Counted from the first letter of the stretch, positions 23,286 through 35,481 are shown. The stretch: 64,000 nucleotides of DNA from Stictocephala bisonia (GCA_035578905.1 JAQJVL010000058.1:2919388-2983387), one strand, 5' to 3'. Numbers and translations are program-made. The notes: generated by a model not told the origin, from the sequence alone.

Positions 23286-25014
23286 ATGATGTACACAATT
23301 AGTTATAATTTTTGTATTAGAGTTATGTTATTGCTTACAAAAATATAAATACCAGCCATATTATAAAATGAAAATTCCCGTTTGGAAATGTAGTGTTTAG
23401 ATTGTAGTTGATGTTATATGAAAAAATACCTTCTTTCTTATTTAGTAAACCTACACGTGGAACCCCTTGTTCTTTAACCCTAAATTTGTTTAACCACCAT
23501 ACATGTACAAATTTTAGGATATTTGTAATAATATTTTACTTCATAAAATCCTCAAATACGGCTTCAGCCTTTGAGGCCCTCTCTCGAATTATCTTAGTCT
23601 AAGTAACTTTGTTTTGTTTTTTTTTTTTATTATTATTTGAGCATACTATTCAATACATTAATTTTTTTCCATACAAATATTATGTATGATTATTGTATGG
23701 CCTAAATGAAATCATTGAATGTAGGATGTAAAAGAAAAAAATAGAGAATTAATTGGTTTTCCTTTACGTTCAGGTTTAAAGTTCGTACAGTTTTCATATA
23801 ACACGATGTTTTGGAAATTTTTTTATAACCTCACAAAAATTGTACGTTAATGAACATATATTTTAGAAGTCTGTATTTTAAACATATTTAAAACCAAAAA
23901 GTCGCGCTAGAAAACAAAATTCAAGTAACATTGAGCTACTTAAATTTTGTACGTAGTTTTGTGAATTACCTCCGTTACCCACGTGGAAGCAATTCGCTTT
24001 GTTCAGCCAATATTTTGACAACGAAAATGATGGAATACGGAAATAGAAAAATTCCCAAGCATAATATAAAACCAGTGGCAGCAATGTTCACAGTAAAAAC
24101 AGCTACAAAGCACGGTCGGGTTGTGTTTGTAATGCAGGTCAGGCCAGGTGGAGGAGTGTGGCTCGGTGAGTTGAGGTTAGGCGAGGTGAGGCGGAAACGG
24201 AAGGTGGTCATCAATAGTCTGACAGCGGGTTATGACCTACGTCCGGCATCATATTGGCATCTCTCCAGTGCTGCCAATAGACAAATCTAAACAACCAATA
24301 TAATCTAACTATACTGTAATAAATAAAATTATATTTTCGTGTGATATGTGTGGGAACTATAAATTAGACAAGAAATATTTTAAATTTAAAAACTTACATT
24401 ACAAGTTCAATTTTTAGGAAATGTCAGTTTATAAAATTTAACTCATACACTATTTTTATTGAGGGGATTTAGTAGGCAGAAAACTGTACACATATAAATA
24501 CTGCGTTATTTTTATAAATACGTTTTTGATATACATGAACATTTAGATATACAAAACAAGTTTTTTTGTTCCATTTAATATGTTAAAAATGAAGCTTGCG
24601 ATACACTGCACCCTCACTCTGAACGAAAATGCCTTCTACCCTTCCACTACTGCAAATAAAACAACTATATAGAACTACTAACACTTTTCTTATGTTTTTA
24701 TGTGGTGTGTATGTTGGCAACACTGTTTAGAAACAACTTATCAGTTATGAAATAGGTTACGAAATAGAGTTATTCTTCATTATTCAAGTAAGTAAACAAA
24801 ATTATCCTATGTGATAATAATTTAAATAATAAGGTTAAACGCAAATTAAAGGTAATCTTAGCGAATACACAAAAAAAGTTTTGAATGTAAAAACGACTAT
24901 TTTTTTCAACTTTTTTCCCGCAGTGGGCCAACCAATAAAATACAAAACACTAGATACAGATCTTTGTTATTTTACTCTTAGCAGAACCTGACATTTCATT
25001 ATTATTCATACATA
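23286..25014. other. no gene seen
   Basis: AT-rich. A 119-codon frame at 23,931-24,290 and a 79-codon antisense frame have no recognisable domain. The stretch 24,140-24,195 is rich in GAGG/GGTGAGG. None looks like an exon. Confidence 0.45.
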
Positions 25015-25105
25015 CTAAGACACCAACCATAGAGATATGGGTGAATGATTTTTTATGAGTTTAGTCATTGTTACTAAGGTCGACTATTCTTTAGGCATTA
25101 CTTAT
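25015..25105 (-). repeat. R1 3'-module fragment
   Basis: Contains TAAGACACC, ATAGAGATATGGGTGAAT and AGTCATTGTTACTAAGGTCG, the same order as at 16.2 and 27.6 kb. Confidence 0.6.
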
Positions 25106-26247
25106 CAGTGAGATGTTTTTGGATGAAAATGAAGTTATCTCGTAAAGAACTTAAAGACACAATATCAAAGACGAAGAAATATTCGATGAATGCCTAAGAA
25201 CCTTGCATGTATGGCATGCATACTTGGCATCATGCGACAAAAATAGTTTGCGTACTTTTTAAGTTAAGTACATCATGTACTCTGCAGTTTATCAGGCTAT
25301 GTACTTGTAGTTCACATACAGTTCAAATTATCATTTGTTCTTTGATTGTTGTTCTCAATGCTGAACGGTTTTAAAAGATATTATTATAACGGTAAAATCA
25401 AAACAATATGTTATACTCCGGTTTCACATATTTCACTAATTATTACAATAATAATATATATTATAGGCAAGGGATACCTTTCAATTTGGAATCGATATAC
25501 TCGTATTATTCGGTTAGAAAAGGTAGGAGCTTAGATCACTTTATAAATATTATGGAACAAATTTAGCTTTGGTGAAGCACTTTCTAAAAGTATGGAAAAA
25601 CGCAACTTTCTCTCAAAGATAAAAGAGGCCTGCTACTTAGGGAAAGGGGAGGCTATTTTTGAATATGACTAAGAAACTTTGAATAATTTAAACTAATTTT
25701 GTAAAGACAAATATATTTGAGCATCTACAGTGAGTTTATATATTTATAAACTTTCTTCCTTACCCTCCTTCCATAAATAAGACTTGTGAGATTCTGATAT
25801 TATCCTCTGTGTTTTTGGATAAGGGAGATGGAGGGGTTGTGATCTAATCTAATCCCTTAAAGTATGTGGCCCATTATTAGGAAGAGTAGGTCTTTAGGGA
25901 CTGAGTTAACGTTAAGAATATTAGTTACGGGGATGTGAGATGGAGGGGTGGAGGGGATTTGTTAGAGTGTACAGAGGACTAACACCGTGAGAGATAAAAC
26001 GAATATACTATAGAGGCTAGACGAATTGTATTATAGATTTCATTTACGTGAATAAATTAAGTTAAATGAGTTTATGCAGTAAAGGTCTCTTACAGGAAAT
26101 AAGTTATACCGTTACACGTTATAGAGACATTTTATTCGTATGATTAAGAATCTAAATAAAAACACCTAAAAACACTTTTTAAAACGATATTATATGGGAG
26201 GCCGATCTCCTTTTTAACCCATCCACCAACTCTTACATGTTCGGTGG

Positions 26248-26251
<4 letters not shown>
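25106..26251. other. no gene seen
   Basis: AT-rich with some purine-rich patches (25,800-25,960). Nothing recognised. Confidence 0.5.

Positions 26252-26306
<55 letters not shown>
26252..26306. repeat. (TA)n microsatellite
   Basis: About 27 uninterrupted TA dinucleotides. Confidence 0.95.
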
Positions 26307-26312
<6 letters not shown>

Positions 26313-26739
26313 GATGGAAACTTATTCAGACAGAGTTAGGGGTTAACCAGTACAGTATGTATTTGGTACAAGATCCAAAAGTTATGTTTAAAAACATACA
26401 AAGTGATCTCCCTGCCACAAAGCTAAATCCGATCCATCGGGCCGTTTAAGACCGAATGCTTTACTGGTTCTATTTATGCTAGCTAATCTGGCTACAAATA
26501 ATCTCCGCTATTTGCGGAGGCAAAAGAGCGCAGGGAGGCACTCTGTAACTATGTGATCCATTGTTTGGATAGACTCCCAGCAGTCACAAGACTGATCTAG
26601 TGTCAATCCATCTTTCATGTCCAGCAGTTACATCTGCCCACGCATAGCTGGACCAGGCTAAGTAATGCTTATTGATATTTAATTTTGAGAACACTTAAAT
26701 ATTACTATTTATTTGTTTATTCCATGGCACGGCACGAGT
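26307..26739. other. no gene seen
   Basis: Moderate GC between the TA run and a SINE. No frame or repeat recognised. Confidence 0.45.
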
Positions 26740-26850
26740 AAATCGCTAGTTACTGAAAAATACTTCCAGTCCAGGTCTGGATTGGAACCTGTGGCATATC
26801 TAACTCAGCTCAAGTACTGATGCCTTAGACCGCTCAGCCCTAGATTTGAA
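26740..26850 (-). mobile_element. tRNA-derived SINE, family B, copy 2
   Basis: On the minus strand GGGCTGAGCGGTCTAAGGC (26,823-26,841) is a Leu/Ser-type A-box region, and GGTTCCAATCC (26,779-26,789) is a B box. The downstream GACTGGAAGT...TTCAGTAACT resembles the copy at 23.1 kb. The B box keeps the polymerase III consensus with one change. Confidence 0.65.
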
Positions 26851-27137
26851 ACATTTATCCAGAAAACCCTTTGAAATAATTTTTGAAATGATAGCATTTG
26901 TTTATTTTAAATCATTTCGCAGGTCGTAGCCTCAAGATTATTTAGATCAGATGAGATATACTGTACTGCAAATTAGTTTTAATCGTTAGCAATGTTTTAT
27001 AATTATTTTATTTTAATATAATACTAAATTGAGAAGATATACTAAATTTAATAGTTCTTTGTAATTTCGCTTAGATATCCTATGAGCTCCAATGTTAAGG
27101 AAGTGTAATTCATTTAACATTGGAGAATTTAATTTAT

Positions 27138-27489
27138 TTTTCACTACACTACTATGAGTTCAGCTGTTTTCGTTATGTGTTTACAACCCGCGAAACATCA
27201 TATTTTCAACAGCTGTCTATTGTTTACTACCGAAAGTAATATTGTTTACAACCGAAAATTTTCCACAGTCAACAACACCTGTTTTTAAAACATATTTCTA
27301 ATTTAATAAACAGTTAACATTCCAAAAATGAGTTTTTATTCCGTAGTGTAGTGAAAAGTATCGTTCAAAACTCGAGTGAAAGTGTTTTGTATGTTCTCGA
27401 CCATTCGAAGTGCTCGACAAGTCTCGACATGCACTTTCCACATCTTTCCACTTTCCCCACTTTCCACTCTTGTTATGAAATATACTATT
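27138..27489. repeat. duplicated segment with 15-bp inverted repeats, copy A
   Basis: TTTTCACTACACTAC (27,138-27,152) and GTAGTGTAGTGAAAA (27,343-27,357) are perfect reverse complements bounding 220 bp. Both this piece and the following 130 bp (AGTATCGTTCAAAACTCGAG to CTTGTTATGAAATATAC) recur in copy B. The inner 60 bp next to the right repeat differ between copies. There is no transposase. Confidence 0.8.
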
Positions 27490-27497
27490 TCATAAAT

Positions 27498-27538
27498 AAT
27501 TCATTTAATTTATTTATGAAAAATAAATTAAATGAATT
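27498..27538. repeat. perfect 18-bp inverted repeat with a 5-nt loop
   Basis: The stem AATTCATTTAATTTATTT (27,498-27,515) is followed after ATGAA by its exact reverse complement (27,521-27,538). A third half-arm copy lies at 27,543-27,562. All AT-rich, cruciform-prone. Confidence 0.8.
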
Positions 27539-27571
27539 AAATGTAATTCATTTAATTTATTTTTCATCCGT

Positions 27572-27682
27572 AAGACACCGATCGTAGAGCTATGGACCTA
27601 TATGATAGCGAATGAGAGTGACGAGTGTAGATGAACGAGTATAGTCATTGTTACTAACTAAGGTCGACTGTCGGAAAGAGCT
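27572..27682 (-). repeat. R1 3'-module fragment
   Basis: Contains AAGACACCGATCGTAGAG, GAGTATAGTCATTGTTACTA and AAGGTCGAC. It ends exactly where copy B of the neighbouring duplication begins. Confidence 0.65.
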
Positions 27683-28020
27683 TTTTCGCTACACTACTAT
27701 GAGTTTAGCTGTTTTCGTTATGTGTTTACAACCTGCGAAACATCATATTTTCAACAGCTGTCTATTGTTTACTACCGAAAGTAATATTGTTTACAACCGA
27801 AAATTTTCCACAGTCAACAACACACAGGTTTATGTTTATGTGACACTATTTACGGAACAGTTTTATTCCGTAGTGTAGTGAAAAGTATCGTTCAAAACTC
27901 GAGTGAAAGTGTTTTGTATGTTCTCGACCATTTGAAGTGCTCGACAAGTCTCGCACTTCAAACATATGGTCTCGAACATGCAAAACCCCACTTTCCACTC
28001 TTGTTATGAAATATACCATT
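27683..28020. repeat. duplicated segment with inverted repeats, copy B
   Basis: The left end TTTTCGCTACACTAC (27,683-27,697) has one change from copy A. The right end GTAGTGTAGTGAAAA (27,870-27,884) is identical. The first 130 bp and the 130 bp after the right repeat are nearly identical to copy A. Confidence 0.8.
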
Positions 28021-28426
28021 TATTAATAGCTCCTTATCCAACGAAACCCCTCAATGTTTCATAAGAGTAAACATTGTGCCATTGATTTAATTTTGTAATT
28101 TATTTGAAACAGCTGATTCAAACTTGGCTATTTTAGTTTTCGTAGTGAAATGTTTAAGGTTATTTCTACTATCTCTGGCATGATTGGCACTACTTTGAAT
28201 CCCCCTAAAGTAAACTCTACTAGACCATAAAATGTTGTTATCTATGAGAAAGTCAGTAGGATCGGCTTTTGTATCGATGTGATGGTTTAAAGAGAACTAA
28301 GGGGGAAAAGGTAAAGAAGCGTAAAAAACCATCCCAGCAAGGGCAGTCGACTAGTAGCTTATCTTTTTCTGTAATATTAAAACAATTGATTTTACATAGT
28401 CCGTATATCTAAGTCAATTAAACCAA

Positions 28427-28428
<2 letters not shown>
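28021..28428. other. no gene seen
   Basis: AT-rich DNA leading up to a long poly(A). No retrogene is recognisable in front of the run. Confidence 0.45.

Positions 28429-28467
<39 letters not shown>
28429..28467. repeat. (A)39 homopolymer
   Basis: Thirty-nine consecutive A. It may mark the 3' end of an unrecognised retroposon on the plus strand, but no AATAAA lies just in front of it. Confidence 0.9.
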
Positions 28468-28470
<3 letters not shown>

Positions 28471-29056
28471 ACCTCCCAAACTTTACTTACTATAGTACTA
28501 TTATGTTATCTATGTGAGTGTGTTTTGTCCTTCTAAAACATTTATAAATATATTCAATGATATGTAATTATGTAAAGACTGTTTTGTTAAAAAAAATATA
28601 AATAAAATAAAATTTATAATATGTTTTTGTACGGTAATATAGCGATGGGGAAACAGAACATGATAACACCATTAACAAAATTATATAAAAGGGAACATTC
28701 AAATAAAAACATAATATTAAAATAAAAATATTTTCACATTTGTAATAAATATATAAGGTTATAAGCTGATATTCTTACACCTAACAATAAAACTGCGATG
28801 GTTGTATAACAGAGATTTAAAAGCGAACAATCTTCCTGACAGACAACATTGTTTCTGGCCATCACAGTACTTTATTGTAACGTACGAAATGAATTTCATT
28901 TCCTATTCAATTTCTTATAGGTGTTTTTCGATACAACGATAACAATATTAGAGCTTTGTTTGTTGTATTAAATAAACTAATTAGTTTATTTCGTTTACGT
29001 GAATTAAACATTAATCTGTGTTTAAGTGCTGTAGCAAGTATGCTTTCGTTAAATAA
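28468..29056. other. no gene seen
   Basis: AT-rich spacer. Nothing recognised. Confidence 0.5.
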
Positions 29057-30384
29057 ATAAATGGTTCTCCACGTGACATAGTCATATGTCTTATTATTGT
29101 ATAAATGGTTCTCCACGTGACATAGTCATATGTCTCATTATTGTATAAATGGTTCTCCACGTGACATAGTCATCTGTCTTATTATTGTATAAATGGTTTT
29201 CAACGTGATATAGTAATATGTCTCATTATTGTTTAAATGGTTCTCCACGTGACATAGTCATCTGTCTTATTATTGTATAAATGGTTTTCAACGTGATATA
29301 GTCATATGTCTCATTATTGTATAAATGGTTCTCCACGTGATATAGTCATATGTCTCATTATTGTATAAATGGTTCTCCACGTGACATAGTCATCTGCCTT
29401 ATTATTGTATAAATGGTTTTCAACGTGATATAGTCATCTATCTCATTATTGTATAAATGGTTATTGTATAAATGGTTCTCCACGTGATATAGTCATATGT
29501 CTCATTATTGTATAAATGGTTCTCCACGTGACATAGTCATCTGCCTTATTATTGTATAAATGGTTTTCAACGTGATATAGTCATCTATCTCATTATTGTA
29601 TAAATGGTTCTTCGCGTGAAATCTGTCTCATTATTGTATAAATGGTTTTCAACGTGACATAATCAACTGTCTCATTATTATATAAATGGTTTTTAACCGG
29701 ATATAGTCATCTATTTCATTATTGTATAAATGGTTCTTCGCGTGAAATAGCCATCTGTCTCATTATTTTATAAATGGTTTTCAACGTGACATAGTCATCT
29801 ATCTCGTTGGTATAAATGGTTCTTCGTGTGAAAAAGCCATACGTCTCATTATTGTATGAATGGTTTTCAACGTGGCATAGGCATATGTCTCATTATTGTA
29901 TAAATGGTTTTCAACGTGACATAATCATCTGTCTCATTATGGTATAAATGGTTCTTCGAGCGAAAAAGCCATATGTCTCATTATTATATAAATGGATTTT
30001 AACCGGATATAATCATCTATTTCATTATTGTATAAATGGTTCTTCCCGTGAAATAGCCATCTGTATCATTATTTTATAAATGGTTTTCAACGTGACATAG
30101 TCATCTGTCTCGTTGGTATAAATGGTTCTTCGCGTGAAATAGCCTTACGTCTCATTATTGTATGAATGGTTTTCAACGTGGCATAGTCATATGTCTCATT
30201 ATTGTATAAATGGTTTTCAACGTGGTATAGTCATCTGTCGTATTATTGTATAAATGGTTCTTCGCGTGAAATAGCCTTACGTCTCATTATTGTATAAATG
30301 ATTCTCCACGTGACATAGTTATCTATCTCATTATTGTATAAATGGTTTTCCACGTGACATAGTCATCTGCCTCATTACTGTATA
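29057..30384. repeat. 44-bp satellite array, about 30 units
   Basis: Units begin ATAAATGGTT at 29,057, 29,101 and 29,145 and continue at a 44-bp step. Each has a variable core, then TAGTCATNTGTCTCATTATTGT. Core types are CTCCACGTGACA (with a perfect CACGTG), TTCAACGTGAYA, TTCGCGTGAAA and TTTAACCGGATA. The first third alternates the first two types. A block of about 122 bp at 29,340-29,462 is repeated at 29,486-29,607, across a short misjoined unit at 29,460. Confidence 0.95.
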
Positions 30385-30689
30385 ATATTGGAAACGTGTT
30401 TAATTGAAAATAAAGCTCACTATATTTGAATCCAAGAGAAAGAGTGTAAAAGGAATTGCCTTCTTGACATTGTTTCTGGGCGTCAAATCATTTAATTTTA
30501 ACGTATCGGATAAATTTCATCGCCCAACCAATATTCTTCGAGTGTTTTTCGACAGAACGACGAATAAAACATTTGTTTGTCGTTAAATAACGAAACGAGG
30601 GTTTATTTAAGGGAAATGTTGATTCTCAGATTTGAGACGTGACAGAACTTAGTTGATTATGAATGAGTTCGACCTATGCTCAGAATTAA
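30385..30689. other. no gene seen
   Basis: Includes a 60-codon frame (30,404-30,586) without recognisable features. Confidence 0.45.
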
Positions 30690-30800
30690 CCATTTATTAG
30701 TAGCCCGATACCTAAATATTTTCGTGGAATCTGAACCACGAAGTATTGGAATGCTTTTCAGCTAATTGACAAACGTGATACTCAGGTGTCTTCCTTTGTG
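30690..30800 (-). repeat. R1 fragment
   Basis: On the plus strand CGTGGAATCTGAACCACGAAG, then TATTGG and CAGCTAATTGACAA, then TGATACTCAG, match the reversed R1 body. Confidence 0.6.
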
Positions 30801-31109
30801 TTCATTTATTGTAGCAACGATTTTAAATACAATTAATTAGTGCGTTGTAGAATGTGAATTCACTTTTAATTAATTTTAGTGCAAGAATGATTAAAAGTAA
30901 ATATGTCACAAATAAGGGAATGACAAGTAAAATTCTTAAACGTTAACACCTTAAAATGAATTTGTTCAAACCAAAACAGATTATCGGTAGTCTAATATGG
31001 ATATTCTACTATGTCCACTGTTATATAGGCCTAATCACTAGCAGAGTTGATTACAGCCTCCATGTTAAGTAGGCATCGGGTTTGACCCCAAAAACAACTG
31101 TAAATTAAA
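30801..31109. other. no gene seen
   Basis: AT-rich spacer between two R1 copies of opposite orientation. Confidence 0.5.
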
Positions 31110-31540
31110 TTTAAATCATTGTAAGTTGCAATATGGGGCAGCTACTTGGGGACAAAGTTTTTTAGCGGTTTTAGGTGATAGGTTCTTTGTTCGGTCCTCC
31201 TAATACAAACATGGCATCCGCTTGCAGTCGACATGGACACAACTAGGAAATTCTGGGGTGTCCGTATTGGGTGGTAGTCAAAGTTCAGATTTTGTTTAAG
31301 GAAGAGAGCTGAGTATCAGGCGTGTCAGTTAAAAGACGATCAGACCAATACTACGTGGTTTGGATTCCACATAAAGCTGTAACTCCCTTAGTTGTCCTGG
31401 CTATTTCGATATGAATAAATGATCATTTCTGAGGTAATTCAAATTCTGTTAGTATCAAGACTACACAGGTCATTCACACTAATACTATACTGAAATTATA
31501 AATAATATTTGCGTTATAAAACGCAAAGCAATGTTAGCAT
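31110..31540 (+). repeat. dispersed repeat R1, copy 5
   Basis: Has GGTGATAGGTTCTTTGTTCG, TCTGGGGTGTCCGTATTGGG, GCTGAGTATCAGGC, GACCAATACTACGTGGTTTG and a 3' part ending near GTTATAAAACGC. It is close to full length. Confidence 0.75.
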
Positions 31541-31914
31541 CTCAAATCTGAATAATGGAAACTCACGTTGAATTATGACAAGTAGCTGGCGCCCTTTACT
31601 TTTCACTTGTCATAAATTAAAGATACTTGTAAGGGAAAGAAAATTTTCCTTTGGGAAAAAACTTCCTTTTATAAAAAACAACTCGTTTTCAGATAATTCA
31701 ACGTTTTAAAAACAAAAATAATAACGACAGCAATAACACAACCATAACAATAAGGCTAGTTATGAAAAAACATAAACAAACAAAAATTAAGCATAAAGAA
31801 AGCAAATGCTATTCATTTGTGAAGTAAAGTAGATGCTTACGCTCAAATGGGTTAATATTTCATAAAACAAACTTCTTAAGTTTACGTGTATAAAAACGTG
31901 TTCAAAACCTCTGA
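31541..31914. other. no gene seen
   Basis: AT-rich spacer before the 104-bp array. Confidence 0.5.
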
Positions 31915-33445
31915 CTGATAAATGATAGACTTATCAAGGCAGCAGGGTGATGTCACTGCCGACATCGACTAGTCCATCACATTAGCGTATCTACATCACT
32001 GCTACATGAATATCGTCGGCTATAAATGTTAGGCTTATCAAGGCAGCAGTGTGATGTCACCGCCGACATTGACCGGTCCATCACATCAGCGTATCTACAT
32101 CACTGCTACATGAATCTCGACGGCTATAAATGATAGGCTTATCAAGGCAGCAGTGTGATGTCACCACCGACATTGACCGGTCTATCACATCAGCGTATGT
32201 ACATCTCTGCTAAATGAATCTGGTCGGTTATAAATTATAGTCTTATCAAGGCAGCAATGTGATGTCACCGCCGACACTGACCGGTCCATCACATCAGCGT
32301 ATCTACAGCACTGCTGCATGAATCTGGTCGGCTATAAATTATAGGCTAATCAAGGCAGCAATGTGATGACACCGCCGACACTGACCGGTCTATCATATCA
32401 GCGTATCTACATTACTACTAAATGAATCTGGTCGGTTATAAATTATAAGCTTATCAAGGCAGCAATGTGATGTCATCGCCGACACTGACAGGTACATCAC
32501 ATCAGCGTATCTACATCACTGCTACATGAATCTCGTCGGCTATAAATGATAGGCTTATCAAGACATCAATGTGATGTCACCGCCGACACTGACCGGTCTA
32601 TCATATCAGCGTAACTCTACATCACTGCTAAATGAATCTGGTCGGTTATAAATTATAGGTTTATCAAGGCAGCAATGCGATGTCATCGCCGACACTGACC
32701 GGTCCATCAAATCAGCGTATCTACATCACTGCTACATGAATCTTGTTGGCTATAAATGATAGGCTTATCAAGGCAGCAGTGTGATGTCACCACCGACATC
32801 GACCGGCCATCACATCAACTTATCTACATCACTGCTACATGAATCTCGTCGGCTATAAATGATAGGCTTATCAAGGCAGCTGTGTTATGTCACCACCGAC
32901 ATCGACCGGTCAGTCACATCAACGTATCTACATCACTGCTACATGAATCTCGTCGGCTATAAATGATAGGCTTATCAAGACAGCAATGTGATGTCACCGC
33001 CGACACTGACCGGTCTATCATATCAGCGTATCTCTACATCACTGCTAAATGAATCTGGTCGGTTATAAATTATAGGTTTATCAAGGCAGCAATGTGATGT
33101 CATCGCCGACACTGACCGGTCCATCAAATCAGCGTATCTACATCACTGCTACATGAATCTCGTCGGCTATAAATGATAGGCTTATCAAGGCAGCAGTGTG
33201 ATGTCACCGCCGACATCGACCGGCCATCACATCAACGTATCTACATCACTGCTACATGAATCTCGTCGGCTATAAATGATAGGCTTATCAAGGCAGCTGT
33301 GTTATGTCACCACCGACATCGACCGGTCAGTCACATCAACGTATCTACATCACTGCTACATGAATATCGTCGGCTATAAATGATAGGCTTATCTGTGTAA
33401 TGTCACCACCGACATCGACCGGCCCACCAATCAGTGCATCTCTCT
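31915..33445. repeat. 104-bp satellite array with 417-bp higher-order repeat
   Basis: About 14.6 units. TTATCAAGGCAGCA recurs at 31,931, 32,035 and 32,139, 104 bp apart. Each unit carries TGATGTCAC next to CGCCGACA, GACCGGTC, ATCTACATCACTGCTA and TATAAATGATAG. Four diverged units form a higher-order repeat of 417 bp, present twice in a row (32,554-32,970 and 32,971-33,387). Markers within it are AAGACA, the extra CTC before TACATCAC, GACCGGCCATC and GCTGTGTTATG. The last unit is shortened. Confidence 0.95.
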
Positions 33446-33935
33446 CGCACCATTAACATTTAGTAGGTCTTTAGTTGATATATACATGTAGAGTTACGTA
33501 ATTTTTAAATTTCATTGACTTTATTTGACTATGAAGAACTATTAAGTGACTCCTAATGACAAAACTCTCGTAGGAATGTGGCTCTCAATGATGTATTGTG
33601 GGATTATAAGAACTAATCCCCATCCATGAGGCTAGGGGATAGGGAAAACAACTGCTAAGTGGGGATGATCATCAGAAATCGGACGTCAATCGCACGTCAG
33701 CGTCATCGACATATACAGTAGAAGGTGTTATCATGTATAGGATTTTCTATTTAATTATATATTTTTTTATAGTTTTTTTCCAGTGTCTGGTTTATTTTAG
33801 AGCAATGGAGTATACGTGTACCCCATAAAAAAACAATAAGTAGGATAATAAGTTTTTGTTTTAAAAGCTATTTTACTAGTATTTTTAAAGTAAATTTACT
33901 TAAAACTGTACTTAAAAATAAATGTTTCATCTTGT
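33446..33935. other. no gene seen
   Basis: Spacer between satellite and LINE-3. Nothing recognised. Confidence 0.5.
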
Positions 33936-35481
33936 TCCTCAGGATATGATGAAATTTCATCTAAACTGCTAAAACTATGTAAAGATGAACTAATAGAGCC
34001 CCTGGTCTACATTGCTAACAAATCATTTACAACTGGAATATTCCCATCAGCTCTAAAAATTTTCAAAAGTATATCCAAAGCACAAACAAGGATGCACAAC
34101 TCAACCATCAAATTATAGGCCGATCTCACTAATTCCAACCATAGCAAAAGTATTTGAAAAAATAGTCCTATCTCGTCTCTTAAAACACCTGACAACCAAC
34201 CAACTTTTAACGCAATACCAACATGGCTTTATACCCGGCAAATCTACATCCTCTGCCCTGATTAACCTAGTAGAATTTGTAATTGAACAACAAGAAAAAG
34301 GAAACACATGCTCTGCTATTCTGCTAGATTATTGTAAGGCGTTCGATTGTCTCGAACACGAACAACTCCTCAAAAAACTGTCATCACTAGGGATTCAAGG
34401 AACTGCAAAAGCTTGGTTTAGGAGCTATCTAACAGATCGAAGTCAGGTGGTAGAGATGAAATATAACAATAAGGGAAAAGTAGAACAAGTAAGATCACAT
34501 CCAAAGAAGATCATAAGAGGAGTCCCTCAGGGATCGGTTCTGGGCCCTGTGCTGTACATACTCTTCACAAATGATTTCCCTAAACTCCTTGAACACTATT
34601 GCAACTGTCTCATGTATGCAGATGATACAATATTACTTCTTGGCAGAGAAAACACAGAACAACTCGAAATAGATTCCTACACAGCTTTCAACATGGCCAT
34701 TCAATATTGTCATAACAATGAACTTGTCCTTAATGAAAAGAAAACAAAACAACTTGTACTGGGCAGGAACAGAGAAGTAGCTGCACGAATACCAGGGGTA
34801 GATGAAGTCAGCTCTGCCAAGTATCTTGGCGTTACAATTGACGAAGATCTTACATGGACCCAACATATCAACACACTCTGTAGTAAACTCAGTACTGGAC
34901 TGTATGTACTAAAAAGAATGAAAAGTATAAGTGACAACACCACCAAGACCGCATACTACGCTCTATTTGAGTCACACATACATTATGGAATAGCTGTATG
35001 GAGTGGAACAACTAATGCCAACCTGCAACGAGTCCTTATAAAACAAAAAAGAGCCATTAGAATCCTAGGGGATCTCCAGCCAAGAGAATCATGCAGAGAA
35101 ACTTTTAAGAACATGAAGATTCTCACTGTTATAAATCTCTACATCCTGGAAGTAGTGTCCTTTATCCACATCAAGGCACCAGAAGTGGTGATACGTGGGG
35201 CACAGGTTCACCATTACAACACCCGGCACGCAACCAACTACTGCCTTCCAGTTCACCACCTCAGTAGTACTGAGAAGAAACCCACATACACTGGCACCAA
35301 AATGTGGAATACCCTGCCAGAAGAGTTGAAGAAAACAGAAGCACAAAAGTTTTCACGCTGCCTGAAAAACTGGCTTCAAGAACGTCCCTTCTACAGCCTG
35401 GCAGAATTTTATAACTGGAAACAATTTTTACCTCAACTTATATTAAAATCAAATCCTTTTATCAATTTGATACAGCTTTAA
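33936..35481 (+). pseudogene. reverse transcriptase ORF of LINE-3, one frameshift
   Basis: Translation starts inside the protein with SSGYDEISSKLLK (from 33,936), the usual first block of the domain. One frameshift occurs near 34,068. From about 34,072 the same frame is open to the stop at 35,481, about 470 codons. The in-frame ATG at 34,447 is therefore not a real start. Motifs in order are NYRPISLIPT, motif A DYCKAFD (34,327), motif B PQGSVLGP (34,525) and catalytic YADD (34,615). After these come SSAKYLGVTIDEDLTW, QKRAIRILG and MWNTLPEEL, and near the end FYSLAEF. All catalytic aspartates are present. Motif A has Tyr-Cys where most relatives have Leu-Ser. Confidence 0.88.

Noticed and set aside
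23931..24290. 119-codon plus frame as a gene
   Set aside because: No recognisable domain, an overlapping antisense frame of similar quality, and no splice or promoter context.
26740..26850. tRNA-Leu or tRNA-Ser gene
   Set aside because: The A-box half is tRNA-like, but no matching acceptor stem closes it and the 3' part is shared with another SINE copy.
28429..28467. Poly(A) tail of a processed retrogene
   Set aside because: No open frame, no AATAAA at the right distance and no target duplication were found, so only the homopolymer is reported.
29057..30384. CRISPR-like repeat/spacer array
   Set aside because: The variable part is itself a small set of related variants, the units abut without unique spacers, and the genome is eukaryotic.
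34633..35346. Antisense frames within LINE-3
   Set aside because: Shadows of the reverse transcriptase coding frame.
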